From: Sideroxyarcus sp.
Lineage (GTDB): Bacteria; Pseudomonadota; Gammaproteobacteria; Burkholderiales; Gallionellaceae
DNA: 64,000 nt
Direction: 5' to 3'
Assembly: GCA_030651895.1 (NCBI GenBank)
Contig: JAUSBR010000010.1
Location: 342,703-406,702, forward strand
Shown: positions 42,066-51,499 of the stretch, piece by piece
How positions within the stretch are numbered: position 1 is the stretch's first letter
Layout: the number at the start of each line of letters is the position of its first letter
Made by a program: the position numbers and the translations under genes
The notes under the pieces: generated by a model
Databases searched by the model: none
Seen by the model: only the letters and a program-made list of their open reading frames with translations
What the model was told of the DNA's origin: nothing

Positions 42066-44042
42066 TCAGAAATGGACGGTCGCAATAAGATAAGTCCGCC
42101 GATCAAAGATAAGGTTGCGCTTTTGCGGTGTGTTGGCGAATTCCGTGTAGTTGTCCTGGAACGCGTTCTGCACCACCAATGCGATCTCCCCCCCGTACTT
42201 GTCCAGGTTCCCGAAGGACTTGGCTACTCTTATGTCTACCCGGTTCATTTGCTTTTGCGCTTCCAGCGCGTCCAGCAACTGCAGCGTGCCCTGATTGAAG
42301 TAGCTTACGGTCAGCGCCACGTCATCAGTCACTTGTTCGACCAGCATGATACTACCACTGTCCAGAGGGACCATCCTGGGGCACTGGTCGATATAGGCTT
42401 GCAGTAGCGGCGTGAGGACCGGCAGCGTCAACGACCCGGAGGCGCTGCAACTCATCCGCTGATGCGCGTAGTTCAGTACGATATCGCTGCCCTCACCCCA
42501 CCGGTATTTGAGCGAGCTCTCAAATCCCCTCACCGAGAATGAATAGAGGTTCTTGAAGCCAAGCGATCCGTCCGCGTTCGGATCGAGGAAAATCAGGTCG
42601 GTCAACTTGTCCGAATAGATACGCGCGTCCAGTATCATCGCCGCCGCGGGGAATTCCCCGATATAGCCGATCTCTCTGGACAATATCCGCTCCGGTTGCA
42701 GCCCGCCCATCGAGGTGTATTGTTTCCCGCCCACGGCATATTGAGTGTTGCTGAATTCTTCGAATGCAACCGGAGTGCGGTATGCGCGCGATATACCGAC
42801 ACGTACGGTATCCAGCGGGGTCAGGTGATAATTCAGGGAGAATCGCGGAGAGTTGTTGCGATGTCCGAGACCATCGTCCTCGAGCATAGTGCCGATATTC
42901 AATATCGCGGATTCCGTCATGTGCCATTCATCATGGGCAAACAGACGCGATTGCTTTATTGTCGGTGCCGGGTTGGTGAAGCTCAGCGGATTGTCGAGCG
43001 TGTCTGTTCTCACGCCGCCCCCCCAGACTATGCGATTGTTCGCCCAGGGTGCGAAGGTGTGCTGCAACTCGATCTCGTCGCGCTGGGTCTTGACGACGTC
43101 CGTACCAATCAGAGGCATCGCCGTATCGGCGTAGGCGCGTGTGATGTGGTAGTAGCGCAGCTTGACCTCGTCGCTCTGCCGCAAAGCTCGGGTCCACTCG
43201 ATCTGTTCGAAATCGGAACGAGTCCGGATGTCGCGGAACGGCTCGGTCACCCTGCCTACCGTCCCTATCCCGCGCACCCCCTCGCTGTAGCCGAGTTGGA
43301 TGTCGATCGTGTCCGACGTATTCGGGCGATAGCTCGTGCGAAAGTTTGCCAGGCGGGTCATGCTGCTGTCGTTCAGGGTTTCCGATACGTATCCCGAATC
43401 GCTGCGCTCTCCCAGCGAGAGTCGATAGTCAATGTCGGCTCCCCCACCCCCGATGCGCGCCACTGTGTCGGATATGCCAGCCTCCCCCTTATTGACAGAA
43501 AGGCTCCCCCTTTTCACTGCTGACGCATCGCGGGTGATGATGTTGATTACCCCCTGGGTGGAGTTGGCGCCGTGCGAGGCAGCTGCAGGTCCGCGTATTA
43601 CCTCGATACGTTCGATGTCGTCGATATGTATCGGTATGTCAGCCCAATCAACCTGTCCGAACGGCGGCAGATAGACGCTGCGGCCATCGATCAGCACCTG
43701 CATGCGGCGCGCATAGTTGTCGGTCGAACCATGGTAAGAAACAAAAGAGGAATATCCGTCCTGATATCCCACATACATGCCGGGAACCAGCCTGAACAGA
43801 TCGGCGATGTTTCGGTAGCCGGAAGCATGGATGGTGTCACGGCCGATCACCGTCATGGCATTAGGGGCTTCGGAAATTGGCTGCGAGAGGCGCGATGCGC
43901 TCAGTACGATTGGAAGGTCTTGCAGGTAGGCTTGTTCGGATGGGATATCTTCTGCGGCTGACGCTTCATGCGAGGCGAGAAGCAACAAGCCGAACAACAG
44001 CACGGTCATCTTTTCCGCTGAAGAATCGAAACCGTGACGCAT
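42066..44042 (-). CDS. TonB-dependent outer-membrane receptor
   Basis: 658 residues from the ATG at 44042 (GAGGT before it; a TTG four codons up is also open). Signal peptide (LLFGLLLLASHEASA), a plug domain (VIGRDTIHASGYRNIADLFRLVPGMYVG; ERIEVIRGPAAASHGANSTQGVINIITR) and a 22-strand-type barrel ending in Phe (TYLIATVHF). A clear TonB box is hard to place, but LPIVLSASR near the mature N-terminus is a candidate. It resembles the BtuB/colicin-receptor group, whose substrates are siderophores, cobalamin or other metal complexes. The binding protein gene starts 98 bases downstream on the same strand, followed by the hybrid kinase: an import-and-sense operon. Confidence 0.92.
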   Translation of the reverse strand: MRHGFDSSAEKMTVLLFGLLLLASHEASAAEDIPSEQAYLQDLPIVLSASRLSQPISEAPNAMTVIGRDTIHASGYRNIADLFRLVPGMYVGYQDGYSSFVSYHGSTDNYARRMQVLIDGRSVYLPPFGQVDWADIPIHIDDIERIEVIRGPAAASHGANSTQGVINIITRDASAVKRGSLSVNKGEAGISDTVARIGGGGADIDYRLSLGERSDSGYVSETLNDSSMTRLANFRTSYRPNTSDTIDIQLGYSEGVRGIGTVGRVTEPFRDIRTRSDFEQIEWTRALRQSDEVKLRYYHITRAYADTAMPLIGTDVVKTQRDEIELQHTFAPWANNRIVWGGGVRTDTLDNPLSFTNPAPTIKQSRLFAHDEWHMTESAILNIGTMLEDDGLGHRNNSPRFSLNYHLTPLDTVRVGISRAYRTPVAFEEFSNTQYAVGGKQYTSMGGLQPERILSREIGYIGEFPAAAMILDARIYSDKLTDLIFLDPNADGSLGFKNLYSFSVRGFESSLKYRWGEGSDIVLNYAHQRMSCSASGSLTLPVLTPLLQAYIDQCPRMVPLDSGSIMLVEQVTDDVALTVSYFNQGTLQLLDALEAQKQMNRVDIRVAKSFGNLDKYGGEIALVVQNAFQDNYTEFANTPQKRNLIFDRRTYLIATVHF

Positions 44043-44431
44043 GACACCTCGCAAATGACTATCGATTAACTGAACCAGAAAATTCCGCCATTAGCGAATC
44101 TTCGTACTGAGTATATTCTTCAAGTATCGACTCTAGCCCCAACCTGGCTTGACTCCAGATTGCGCGCTGGAGCTAAACGCCAAATTCACAATCAACATGA
44201 TCACAACTGACTGTCATACTGAAACCAATTGGCTCAACGCTGTTGCGACATTCTATCCGGCAGATGAATACTCAGCAAGGCAATAGCGAGGCTGAATCGG
44301 CATTTGTTAGCGCATCGTTGCTTCAGAATAGCTAAAGCAAGCAGAAGTCAATCTAGGTCTGTAGCCAAATAGTATTTGGGCTGGCACAGCATGTACCAGC
44401 CCTTATCATCGGTCACTGATTCCGGATACTG
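44043..44431. other. 389-base gap without a gene
   Basis: The stretch between the ccmI stop and the TonB receptor start has no convincing coding frame. It is AT-richer than its surroundings and contains one hairpin, GGGCTGG-N11-CCAGCCC (44378-44402), near the ccmI 3' end, without a T-run. It should hold the promoter of the receptor operon, but no clear boxes are seen. Confidence 0.6.
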
Positions 44432-45673
44432 TCAGCGAACCGACTGATCGATGTCGATACTGATTCCCTTGCTTCCCAATGCCAGCGGTTTGCTCATTCC
44501 CATCAGATCGCCGGGCTGCGGCATCGCATTGCCGGACTTGGAAACGCGCGCCACCACAACAACCTGATCGAAGTTGGACATTTTCATCTCCGGTGACATC
44601 GCCATGCTGTCATCCAGGCTGAATTTCAACGGCAAGTCCTTGACCTGTTTGCGTACGATGGCCAGCGGCATCTTGGGCCCCTGAGCGGCGCGCACCAGCA
44701 CGAACAGTGTGTCATCCGGATGGGCCTGACTCTTGATGGAATCGTTCAATGTCACCGTTCCGGTAATGCGCTCATTGCCTGCCGCTTGAACCGGCGCTTC
44801 GTTGATCTGCTCCAGCGCAACCTTGCCCCCCTTGCTCTGAGCCAGCAATTGGCGGGCCTGATGCACGCCGTCCTTGATCATCTGCGCATCCGCGTTATCC
44901 GGCGGCACCAGTTTGAGCAGCTTTTCCCAATGGCGGACGGCTGCGGCATAGTCGCCGCGCTCCATCGCTGCGGTGCCGGAAAGCGCCAGTGTCTTGAGGT
45001 TGTTCGGGTCAAGTTTCAGGGCTTTTTCCAGCAATTTGGTTGGTGCACCCATCAGCGTACTGTGCGTCATCGCCAATGCATCGGCATAGTCGGCCCAGAT
45101 CCAGGCTTCATCCGGCACGATCTTGGTCAGGCTGTCATAGGTCCTTGCCGCATCGGAGAATCGCCCCATTTCAGAATAGGCGCGCGCCAGCATGAGCAGC
45201 GCTTCCGGGTTTGCCGGGCTCTCCGCCACTTTCTCTTCCAGAGACTTCAACGATGTGTCGGTAACGGCCTGCCCGGCCATCACTCCGCCGTGAGCCGCCT
45301 CCTGCGAGAAGGCTTGCAAACTACCGAGTTGAAGATACAAGCCGACGGAAGCCAGCGGCAACAGTACAACCAGTACGATAGTCAGCGTCTTGTAGGGATT
45401 ACTCTGCGGCGATGCACTTTGTTGCTCGGAGGGATGCACTTCGTCCAGCAGTCTGGACTGCAATTCGAGTTTTCCCTGCTCATGCAGTTCCGGCGTGAGC
45501 AGGCCGTTGCGCAGATCGGCATCCATCTCGGAGATCTGGTCACGATATATCTCCAGATTGGCGGCATCGCGCGCCACGGTGTTGTTTCTCGCGATACCGC
45601 GCCACAGCGGTATCCCCACGAACAGCGCGGCCACTATCAGCAGCAGCGCAGAAATAATCCAGAAAGTAGTCAT
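44432..45673 (-). CDS. ccmI: CcmI, TPR-containing apocytochrome c chaperone
   Basis: 413 residues. An N-terminal membrane helix (FWIISALLLIVAALFVGIPLW), a second helix near 95-115 (LTIVLVVLLPLASVGLYLQL), then a TPR-rich periplasmic part (LMLARAYSEMGRFSDAARTYDSL; LALSGTAAMERGDYAAAVRHWEKLL) and a C-terminal beta domain. It holds apocytochrome c at its C-terminal helix and passes it to CcmF/H. The last gene of the ccm operon, five bases after ccmH. Confidence 0.93.
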   Translation of the reverse strand: MTTFWIISALLLIVAALFVGIPLWRGIARNNTVARDAANLEIYRDQISEMDADLRNGLLTPELHEQGKLELQSRLLDEVHPSEQQSASPQSNPYKTLTIVLVVLLPLASVGLYLQLGSLQAFSQEAAHGGVMAGQAVTDTSLKSLEEKVAESPANPEALLMLARAYSEMGRFSDAARTYDSLTKIVPDEAWIWADYADALAMTHSTLMGAPTKLLEKALKLDPNNLKTLALSGTAAMERGDYAAAVRHWEKLLKLVPPDNADAQMIKDGVHQARQLLAQSKGGKVALEQINEAPVQAAGNERITGTVTLNDSIKSQAHPDDTLFVLVRAAQGPKMPLAIVRKQVKDLPLKFSLDDSMAMSPEMKMSNFDQVVVVARVSKSGNAMPQPGDLMGMSKPLALGSKGISIDIDQSVR

Positions 45674-45678
45674 CGATT

Positions 45679-46134
45679 CTATTCTTGGTCGTTAAGAAGG
45701 GCAGCTGCACGTTTCTGTGCTTCATCGCTGAGTTGGGTTTCCGGCACGGTCTGGCGGCGCTTGCGCAACTGATAAAACAGCGCCGCGACTCCTAACAGCA
45801 GCATGACAAACGGCGCGATCCACAGGGGGATGGTCTCTCCATCGACGGGAGGATCGAACAGCACGGATTTTCCAAAACGCTCGACCAATATATCTTTGAT
45901 CTCCTGATCGGTTGCACCAGCCTGCATTTTTTCACGCATGATCTGGCGCACATCGTTGGACCAATCGGAGCGTGAACTGGCGACGGTTTCGCTTTGACAA
46001 ACGAGACAGCGCACTTCTTCCGCGAGGTTGATCATGCGACGTTCCATCACAGGATCATCGGCCAAATCCCTAGCTTCACCGGCATACACCGATACGGGCA
46101 ACAGCAACATCATGGCAAGCAGAAGATGTTTCAT
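45679..46134 (-). CDS. ccmH: CcmH, thioredoxin-like reductase for apocytochrome c
   Basis: 151 residues. Signal peptide (LLLAMMLLLPVSVYA), an oxidoreductase motif RCLVCQ near residue 45 within the three-helix domain, and a C-terminal membrane helix (LWIAPFVMLLLGVAALFYQ). Reduces the CxxCH cysteines before heme attachment. Start ATG overlaps the ccmG stop. Confidence 0.95.
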   Translation of the reverse strand: MKHLLLAMMLLLPVSVYAGEARDLADDPVMERRMINLAEEVRCLVCQSETVASSRSDWSNDVRQIMREKMQAGATDQEIKDILVERFGKSVLFDPPVDGETIPLWIAPFVMLLLGVAALFYQLRKRRQTVPETQLSDEAQKRAAALLNDQE

Positions 46135-46658
46135 TGTTTTTTCAGCTCCTCAATAAGGGGCAGGATGCGTTCGCGCAGATTTTGCCGGGTCACCGCCCCG
46201 ATTATCTTGTCGCGTATCACGCCCTGTTTGTCGATGATGTAGGTTTCCGGCACGCCGTAAACGCCATAGTCGAAACCGACTTTGCCGTCCGCATCAAATA
46301 TCACCAGCGTGTAGGGATCGCCAGAGTTACGCAGTGTTGCCAGTCCATCCTCGCGTTTGTCCTTGTAGTTCAGCCCATAAACCGGGACGATTTTCTGCTG
46401 CGCTATATCCATCAGGATAGGATGCTCATCCTTGCATGAACCGCACCACGATGCCCACACGTTGAGCATCCAGACCTTGCCCTTCATATCCTGCGGCGAG
46501 AACTGTTTCTTCGGGTTGTGCAACTGAGGCAGGGTGAATGCCGGCGCTGGTTTATCGATCAGCGGCGACGGGACTTCGCGCGGGTCGAGGCTCAGACCTT
46601 TGAACAGGAACGCGGCCAGGGCCAGAAATATGACCAGAGGCAAAATGAAACGCATCAT
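46131..46658 (-). CDS. ccmG: CcmG/DsbE thiol:disulfide oxidoreductase
   Basis: 175 residues from the ATG at 46658, which overlaps the ccmF stop (ATGA). A membrane anchor (ILPLVIFLALAAFLF) is followed by a periplasmic thioredoxin fold with active site WASWCGSCKDEHP and the family insert with GVYGVPETYIID (cis-Pro). Works with CcmH in reducing apocytochrome c. The frame runs 40 codons further up but inside ccmF, so the shorter start is right. Confidence 0.95.
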   Translation of the reverse strand: MMRFILPLVIFLALAAFLFKGLSLDPREVPSPLIDKPAPAFTLPQLHNPKKQFSPQDMKGKVWMLNVWASWCGSCKDEHPILMDIAQQKIVPVYGLNYKDKREDGLATLRNSGDPYTLVIFDADGKVGFDYGVYGVPETYIIDKQGVIRDKIIGAVTRQNLRERILPLIEELKKQ

Positions 46659-48643
46659 GCTGTCTTCTCCTGCAATGGTTGTTCGCCGCCTGCCACGGCA
46701 GGTTTTGTTTTGCGCGCATGGATACGGTAGCGGCGGTCGCTGATGGCCAGGATGCCGCCCAGCGCCATGAACAGGCAACCGGCCCAGATCCAGTCCACGA
46801 ATGGCTTGATGTAGACACGCACCGCCCAGGCTTCGCTGTCGGGGATGGGTTCGCCCAGCGACACATACAGATCGCGGAACACGCCGGTGTCGATGGCCGC
46901 CTCGGTCATCGGCATGCCGGAGGCGTTGTACTGGCGTTTTTCAGGGAATAGTTCCGTCACCAGCTTGCCGTCCTTGCTGATGCTCATTCGACCTTCAGCG
47001 GCGACATAATTGGGCCCCTGCTTTTCACGCGCGCCCTCGAAACGGAACACATAGCCGCCTGCTTCAAGCGTGTCGCCGACTTCCATGCGCACGTCGCGCT
47101 CGGTCTCGTAACCTTTCACCATGGTCACACCGATGATGAACACTGCCACGCCAAGGTGGGCGAATTGCATACCGTAATAGCTGAGCGAAGGTTGCTTGAT
47201 GCGCTGCCACAAGCCACCGGTACCGGCCAAACGTTTGCGCAGATCAAGTGCCGCGGTGAATATCAACCAGGCTGCGAGCCACATGCCGAGCGCGATCAGC
47301 GGTGTCCACAGACCGAGCGTCAGCGGCAATACCAGCGCCACGACCACACTGGCGGCGAGCGCCCAGCGCACGCGCTTCCAGATATCCGGCAAGCTCGCTT
47401 GCTTCCAGCGCGCGATCGGACCCAGGCCCATCATCATCACCAGCGGCACCATCAGCGGGACGAACACCGTGTGGAAATAGGGAGGGCCGACAGAGAGTTT
47501 GCCGAAACCGAGTGCGTCCATGAAAAGCGGATACAACGTGCCCAGGAAGACCGAAGCAGAAGCGACCGCCAGCAATACGTTGTTGGTCAGCAACATCGAT
47601 TCGCGCGAGATCAGATCGAACTTACCGCCCAGCCCGACCTTGGGTGCACGCCAGGCGAACAGCAGCAGCGACGCGCCGATGACCACCACCAGGAAGGAGA
47701 GGATGAACACCCCGCGTTTTGGATCAGTGGCGAAGGCATGCACCGAGGTCAGCACGCCGGAACGGACCAGGAAGGTCCCCATCAGTGACAGCGAGAATGC
47801 GGCGATGGCGAGCAGCACCGTCCAGCTCTTGAACGCGCCGCGCTTCTCGGTGACTGCCAGCGAGTGCATCAATGCCGTGCCCACCAGCCAAGGCATGAAC
47901 GAGGCGTTCTCGACCGGATCCCAGAACCACCAGCCGCCCCAGCCCAATTCGTAGTAGGCCCACCAGCTGCCGAGCGCGATACCGATGGTCATGAACACCC
48001 AAGCCACGGTCGTCCACGGGCGCGACCAGCGCGCCCAGGTCGCATCCAGTCTGCCGCCCAGCAGCGCCGAGAGGGCAAAGGCAAAGGCGACGGAGAAACC
48101 GACATAACCCATGTACAGCATGGGAGGATGGATAACCAGACCCGGGTCTTGCAACAGCGGGTTCAAGTCGCGTCCGTCCATCGCTGCAGGCAACAGGCGG
48201 TCGAAAGGATTGGAAGTGAACAGCATGAACAGCAGGAAACCCACCGAGATCAGGCCCATCACGCCGATGACGCGCGCCACCATCTCCTCCGGCAGGTGTT
48301 TGCTGAACATCGCCACCGCGACTGTCCACAATGTCAGGATGAACGCCCACAGCAGCAGCGAACCTTCATGGCCGCCCCACACTGCCGCGACGCGATATGC
48401 TGTCGGCAGTTGCGAATTGGAATGCTGCGCCACGTACAGCACGGAAAAATCGTTGGCGATGAACGCGTAGGTCAGACAGGCGAATGCGATAGCGACGAAC
48501 ACGAACTGCCCGGCGGCAAGCGGCCGCGCGATGCCCATCAGCACGGCATTGCCGCGCGCGGCACCGATGATGGGCAACACACCCTGCAACAGCGCCAGCC
48601 ACAGCGCAACGATCAATGAGAACTGCCCGATTTCTGGAATCAT
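46655..48643 (-). CDS. ccmF: CcmF, heme lyase core subunit
   Basis: 662 residues, a polytopic inner-membrane protein with about 15 helices. The WWD heme-handling motif is WGGWWFWDPVENASFMPWL near residue 235; periplasmic His residues flank it (VWGGHEGSLLLW; LVIHPPMLYMGY). It takes heme from CcmE and joins it to the apocytochrome. A C-terminal periplasmic domain (about 500-620) precedes the last helix. Lies 17 bases after ccmE. Confidence 0.97.
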   Translation of the reverse strand: MIPEIGQFSLIVALWLALLQGVLPIIGAARGNAVLMGIARPLAAGQFVFVAIAFACLTYAFIANDFSVLYVAQHSNSQLPTAYRVAAVWGGHEGSLLLWAFILTLWTVAVAMFSKHLPEEMVARVIGVMGLISVGFLLFMLFTSNPFDRLLPAAMDGRDLNPLLQDPGLVIHPPMLYMGYVGFSVAFAFALSALLGGRLDATWARWSRPWTTVAWVFMTIGIALGSWWAYYELGWGGWWFWDPVENASFMPWLVGTALMHSLAVTEKRGAFKSWTVLLAIAAFSLSLMGTFLVRSGVLTSVHAFATDPKRGVFILSFLVVVIGASLLLFAWRAPKVGLGGKFDLISRESMLLTNNVLLAVASASVFLGTLYPLFMDALGFGKLSVGPPYFHTVFVPLMVPLVMMMGLGPIARWKQASLPDIWKRVRWALAASVVVALVLPLTLGLWTPLIALGMWLAAWLIFTAALDLRKRLAGTGGLWQRIKQPSLSYYGMQFAHLGVAVFIIGVTMVKGYETERDVRMEVGDTLEAGGYVFRFEGAREKQGPNYVAAEGRMSISKDGKLVTELFPEKRQYNASGMPMTEAAIDTGVFRDLYVSLGEPIPDSEAWAVRVYIKPFVDWIWAGCLFMALGGILAISDRRYRIHARKTKPAVAGGEQPLQEKTA

Positions 48644-48660
48644 GCGTCGACTTTCAAAAG

Positions 48661-49146
48661 TTATTTGGCTACGGGATATTCTGCGGAGGAGCTGGAGCCC
48701 GGCTGTGCTGCGGCAGCTTTTGCTTCTTCGGCTTTTTTCAGAGCATCGGCGGCCTCCGGCGGCATATAGTTCTCGTCGTGCTTGGCCAATACCTCTTCCG
48801 CACGGAACTCATTTGCCTCGTCCAGCTTGCCCTGCGCGACCACGCCCTTACCTTCCTTGAACAGATCGGGCAGGATACCTTTGTAGACCACCGGCATGAC
48901 CCGGGCATTGTCGGTGATATTGAAATGGACGGTCAGGCCGTCGGTCTCGCGTTTGACGCTGCCCACCTCGACCAGACCGCCGATGCGGAAATTGCGTCCC
49001 TGCGGCGCTTCCTTGTTGTACACCTGCGTCGGAGTGAAATACAGGCTGACGTTGTTCTTCAGTGCATACAACACCAGTCCCACCGCCGCTGCCACCAGCA
49101 TGATACCGGCCACGATGAATCCCAGTCTTTTCTGTCTCGGTGTCAT
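48661..49146 (-). CDS. ccmE: CcmE, periplasmic heme chaperone
   Basis: 161 residues. An N-terminal membrane anchor (LGFIVAGIMLVAAAVGLVLYAL) is followed by an OB-fold beta-barrel and the heme-binding His in AKHDENYMPPE near residue 127. The Ala/Lys-rich tail is a little longer than usual. The ATG overlaps the ccmD stop (ATGA). Confidence 0.96.
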   Translation of the reverse strand: MTPRQKRLGFIVAGIMLVAAAVGLVLYALKNNVSLYFTPTQVYNKEAPQGRNFRIGGLVEVGSVKRETDGLTVHFNITDNARVMPVVYKGILPDLFKEGKGVVAQGKLDEANEFRAEEVLAKHDENYMPPEAADALKKAEEAKAAAAQPGSSSSAEYPVAK

Positions 49147-49316
49147 GCGCGTTCTCCATTCTCTTCAGTGTCCATGCGCATCAACTTCAGTTCGCGCAGG
49201 ATGTTCTTGCGCCGGTTGCGCGCCAGCCAGACCTCGATGCCAAATACCAACACGGCCACGCCGTATGAACCCCACACATAGAACGCGTAACCGTTCATGG
49301 CAAAGAATTCGCTCAC
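49143..49316 (-). CDS. ccmD: CcmD, small membrane adaptor of heme export
   Basis: 57 residues from a GTG at 49316 that overlaps the ccmC stop (GTGA) and has the strong ribosome binding site AAGGAGGTG five bases before it. An internal ATG (49298) would give 51 residues with the usual family start MNGYAFYVWGSYG. One membrane helix (SYGVAVLVFGIEVWLA) followed by a basic tail (RNRRKNILRELK) is the CcmD pattern. It helps release holo-CcmE from the CcmABC complex. It is short and easily missed. Confidence 0.92.
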   Translation of the reverse strand: MSEFFAMNGYAFYVWGSYGVAVLVFGIEVWLARNRRKNILRELKLMRMDTEENGERA

Positions 49317-50050
49317 GATTGCACCTCCTTGAGTTCATTCACCCACTGCGTATTTCGCTCCCGCTCCAGGATGATGCTACGCACGCGTGCCAGTGCGACC
49401 GCGATGACATACAGCCAGCAGGCGACCAGTACGATGAACATGGCCTGCTGCATGGCGACATGCATGCTGGTGCCGGTCATCTTGATGGTGGCGCCCTGGT
49501 GCAGGGTGTTCCACCACTTCACCGAGAAATAGATGATGGGGACGTTGACCGAGCCGACGATGGCCAGCAAGGCGGCAGCCTTGTCGGCACGGCGCGGATC
49601 TTCGATGGAAGCCTGCAAAGCGATGAAGCCGAGATACAGGAACAGCAGGATCAGCTCGGATGTCAGACGTGCATCCCATACCCACCAGGCGCCCCACATC
49701 GGCTTGCCCCACAGCGCGCCGGTCCACAGCGAGATGAAAGCGAACAACGCACCGGTCGGTGCCAATGCCTGCGCCATCATGGAAGAGAGCCGTGTATTGA
49801 AGATCAGCCCCAAGGCCGCATAACCCGCCATGATCAGGTAGATGAACATGGACAGGATAGATGCAGGAACGTGGATGAAGATGATGCGATAAGCCTCGCT
49901 CTGCACCGCATCGGTCGGCGCGACGAAGAAGCCGATGTACAGGCCGGTCGCGAACAATATCGCGGCGGGCCATGCGAAGAACGGGATCAGCTTGCCTGCC
50001 AGACCGTAAAAGGTCGAGGGTGCCGAATACTTGAACCAGTTGATAGCCAA
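49313..50050 (-). CDS. ccmC: CcmC, heme delivery membrane protein
   Basis: 245 residues from a TTG at 50050 (LAINWFKYSAPSTFYG), chosen because GGAG lies seven bases before it and the length equals E. coli CcmC; the open frame upstream lies within ccmB. Six membrane helices, WWD motif WGAWWVWDARLTSELIL near residue 120, and flanking His residues (IIFIHVPAS; WWNTLHQG). It loads heme on CcmE with CcmAB and CcmD. Starts 4 bases after ccmB. Confidence 0.94.
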   Translation of the reverse strand: MAINWFKYSAPSTFYGLAGKLIPFFAWPAAILFATGLYIGFFVAPTDAVQSEAYRIIFIHVPASILSMFIYLIMAGYAALGLIFNTRLSSMMAQALAPTGALFAFISLWTGALWGKPMWGAWWVWDARLTSELILLFLYLGFIALQASIEDPRRADKAAALLAIVGSVNVPIIYFSVKWWNTLHQGATIKMTGTSMHVAMQQAMFIVLVACWLYVIAVALARVRSIILERERNTQWVNELKEVQS

Positions 50051-50054
50051 ATCT

Positions 50055-50738
50055 CTACTCCATTGAAATGCGCAGGGCCTGCGCCGCAACAAACGGCGTA
50101 AACACCAGCGCGAATAACATGAACGCCCCCAACAACGCCAGATTGGAAACGGCACTCATACCACCATTTACTGCTTCCACCGCCCCCGCGCCGAAGATCA
50201 GCACCGGGATACACAGCGGCAGCACCAACAGCGACACCAGCACACCGCCGCCACGCAAGCCCAGCGTCAGTGCCGCGCCTATGGCTCCTATCATGCTCAG
50301 CACCGGCGTTCCCAGCAGCAAGGCCAGCACCAGTATCCACAGTGCCTGCACCGACATGTCGAACTGCAGACCCAACACCGGTGCGATCAGCGCCAGCGGC
50401 AGACCGGACAACATCCAGTGCGCCAGTATCTTGCCCAGCACCAGCACCGACAGCGATTGCGGCGCCAGCATCATCTGTTCCAGCGTGCCGTCGGCATGGT
50501 CCGCCGAGAACATGCGCGGCAGCGACAGCATCGAAGCCAGCAAGGCAGCGACCCACACCACACCAGAAGCCATCTTGCGCAACATGTCCGGTTCCGGCCC
50601 GACACCGAGCGGAAACAAGCTCACCACCATCACGAAGAAAACCAGCGTGGTCAGCACATCGGTACGGCGACGCATCGCCAGCAGCAGGTCGCGCCTGACC
50701 ACCAACCCCAGCAAACCGAACAGTGATAACTTGTTCAT
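50055..50738 (-). CDS. ccmB: CcmB, membrane subunit of the heme-release ABC complex
   Basis: 227 residues with six hydrophobic segments and the family pattern VRRDLLLAMRRRTDVLTTLVFFVMVVSLFPLGVGPE and FSADHADGTLEQMMLAPQ. With CcmA it uses ATP to free holo-CcmE from CcmCD. Start overlaps the ccmA stop (ATGA). Confidence 0.95.
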   Translation of the reverse strand: MNKLSLFGLLGLVVRRDLLLAMRRRTDVLTTLVFFVMVVSLFPLGVGPEPDMLRKMASGVVWVAALLASMLSLPRMFSADHADGTLEQMMLAPQSLSVLVLGKILAHWMLSGLPLALIAPVLGLQFDMSVQALWILVLALLLGTPVLSMIGAIGAALTLGLRGGGVLVSLLVLPLCIPVLIFGAGAVEAVNGGMSAVSNLALLGAFMLFALVFTPFVAAQALRISME

Positions 50739-51364
50739 GACAGCACCAACTGTCTGGTCTCTACACCGGCAACGTGCAGCGGTTGGTGCGTGGTAAAAAT
50801 CGTCATGCCGCCTTTCGACAGATGTTCTCCAATTAGTTCCTGCATCAGACCGACTGCCCCCACATCAAGTGCGGTCAAAGGCTCGTCCAGTATCCACAGA
50901 TGCGCGTCGCCGATCAGCAACCGTGCCAGCGCCACCCTGCGGCGTTGGCCCTGCGACAGCACGCGCACCGGCAGATGCTCGCGCCGCTGCAAGCCCATAC
51001 GGCGCAAAGCGGCGACAGCCTGCTGGTCGCTCACGGTATATCCGGCCAAGCCTGCGCTCATCTGCAGATTCTCCAGCGCGCTCAATTCATCCTTGATGGC
51101 GTTCAGGTGTCCGAGGTAGCACATCTCGGCATGGAAATCGTCGTCCCATTCGCCGATATCCTGACCGTTCCAATGCACCGTTCCCTGCACCGGCTGCACG
51201 AATCCGCACAGACTGCGCAACAAAGTGGTCTTGCCGCTGCCGTTCGGTCCCTGCACCTGCATCAATTCACCCGGTGCGAGCGCGAAATTCAGCCCGCTGA
51301 ACAGGCGATGGTCACCCCGCTCGCAAGCCAGATCTTTCACTTCCAGAAAAGGTGCTTGTTGCAT
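50735..51364 (-). CDS. ccmA: CcmA, ATP-binding subunit of the heme-release ABC complex
   Basis: 209 residues from the ATG at 51364 (MQQAPFLEVKDLACERG); 25 further upstream codons are not family-like. Walker A GPNGSGKTT, signature LSQGQRRRVALARL, Walker B LWILDEPLTALD, switch His in FTTHQPL. First gene of the nine-gene ccmABCDEFGHI operon; a TATAAT (51409-51404 on the minus strand) is a likely -10. Confidence 0.95.
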   Translation of the reverse strand: MQQAPFLEVKDLACERGDHRLFSGLNFALAPGELMQVQGPNGSGKTTLLRSLCGFVQPVQGTVHWNGQDIGEWDDDFHAEMCYLGHLNAIKDELSALENLQMSAGLAGYTVSDQQAVAALRRMGLQRREHLPVRVLSQGQRRRVALARLLIGDAHLWILDEPLTALDVGAVGLMQELIGEHLSKGGMTIFTTHQPLHVAGVETRQLVLS

Positions 51365-51403
51365 GAAAAAACGCGTCGCGCGCCGGAAACAAAACAGCGT
51401 CGG

Positions 51404-51454
51404 ATTATATACGATAGCACCGTCCGCGGTGCAGCCCATCTATTGGGTTATAAT
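51404..51454. promoter_or_regulatory. Divergent -10 elements for the ccm operon and fabI
   Basis: TATAAT on the minus strand at 51409-51404 faces ccmA, and TATAAT on the plus strand at 51449-51454 faces fabI. Neither has an obvious -35, so both are tentative. Confidence 0.5.
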
Positions 51455-51499
51455 CCGCGCCGCTACAGCCGTTCGCAACCATTTTGAGCTGGGAAAAAC

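Noticed and set aside
44378..44402. Terminator of the TonB receptor or ccm operon
   Set aside because: The hairpin GGGCTGG-N11-CCAGCCC has no T-run on either strand, and lies downstream of the ccmI stop only by position.
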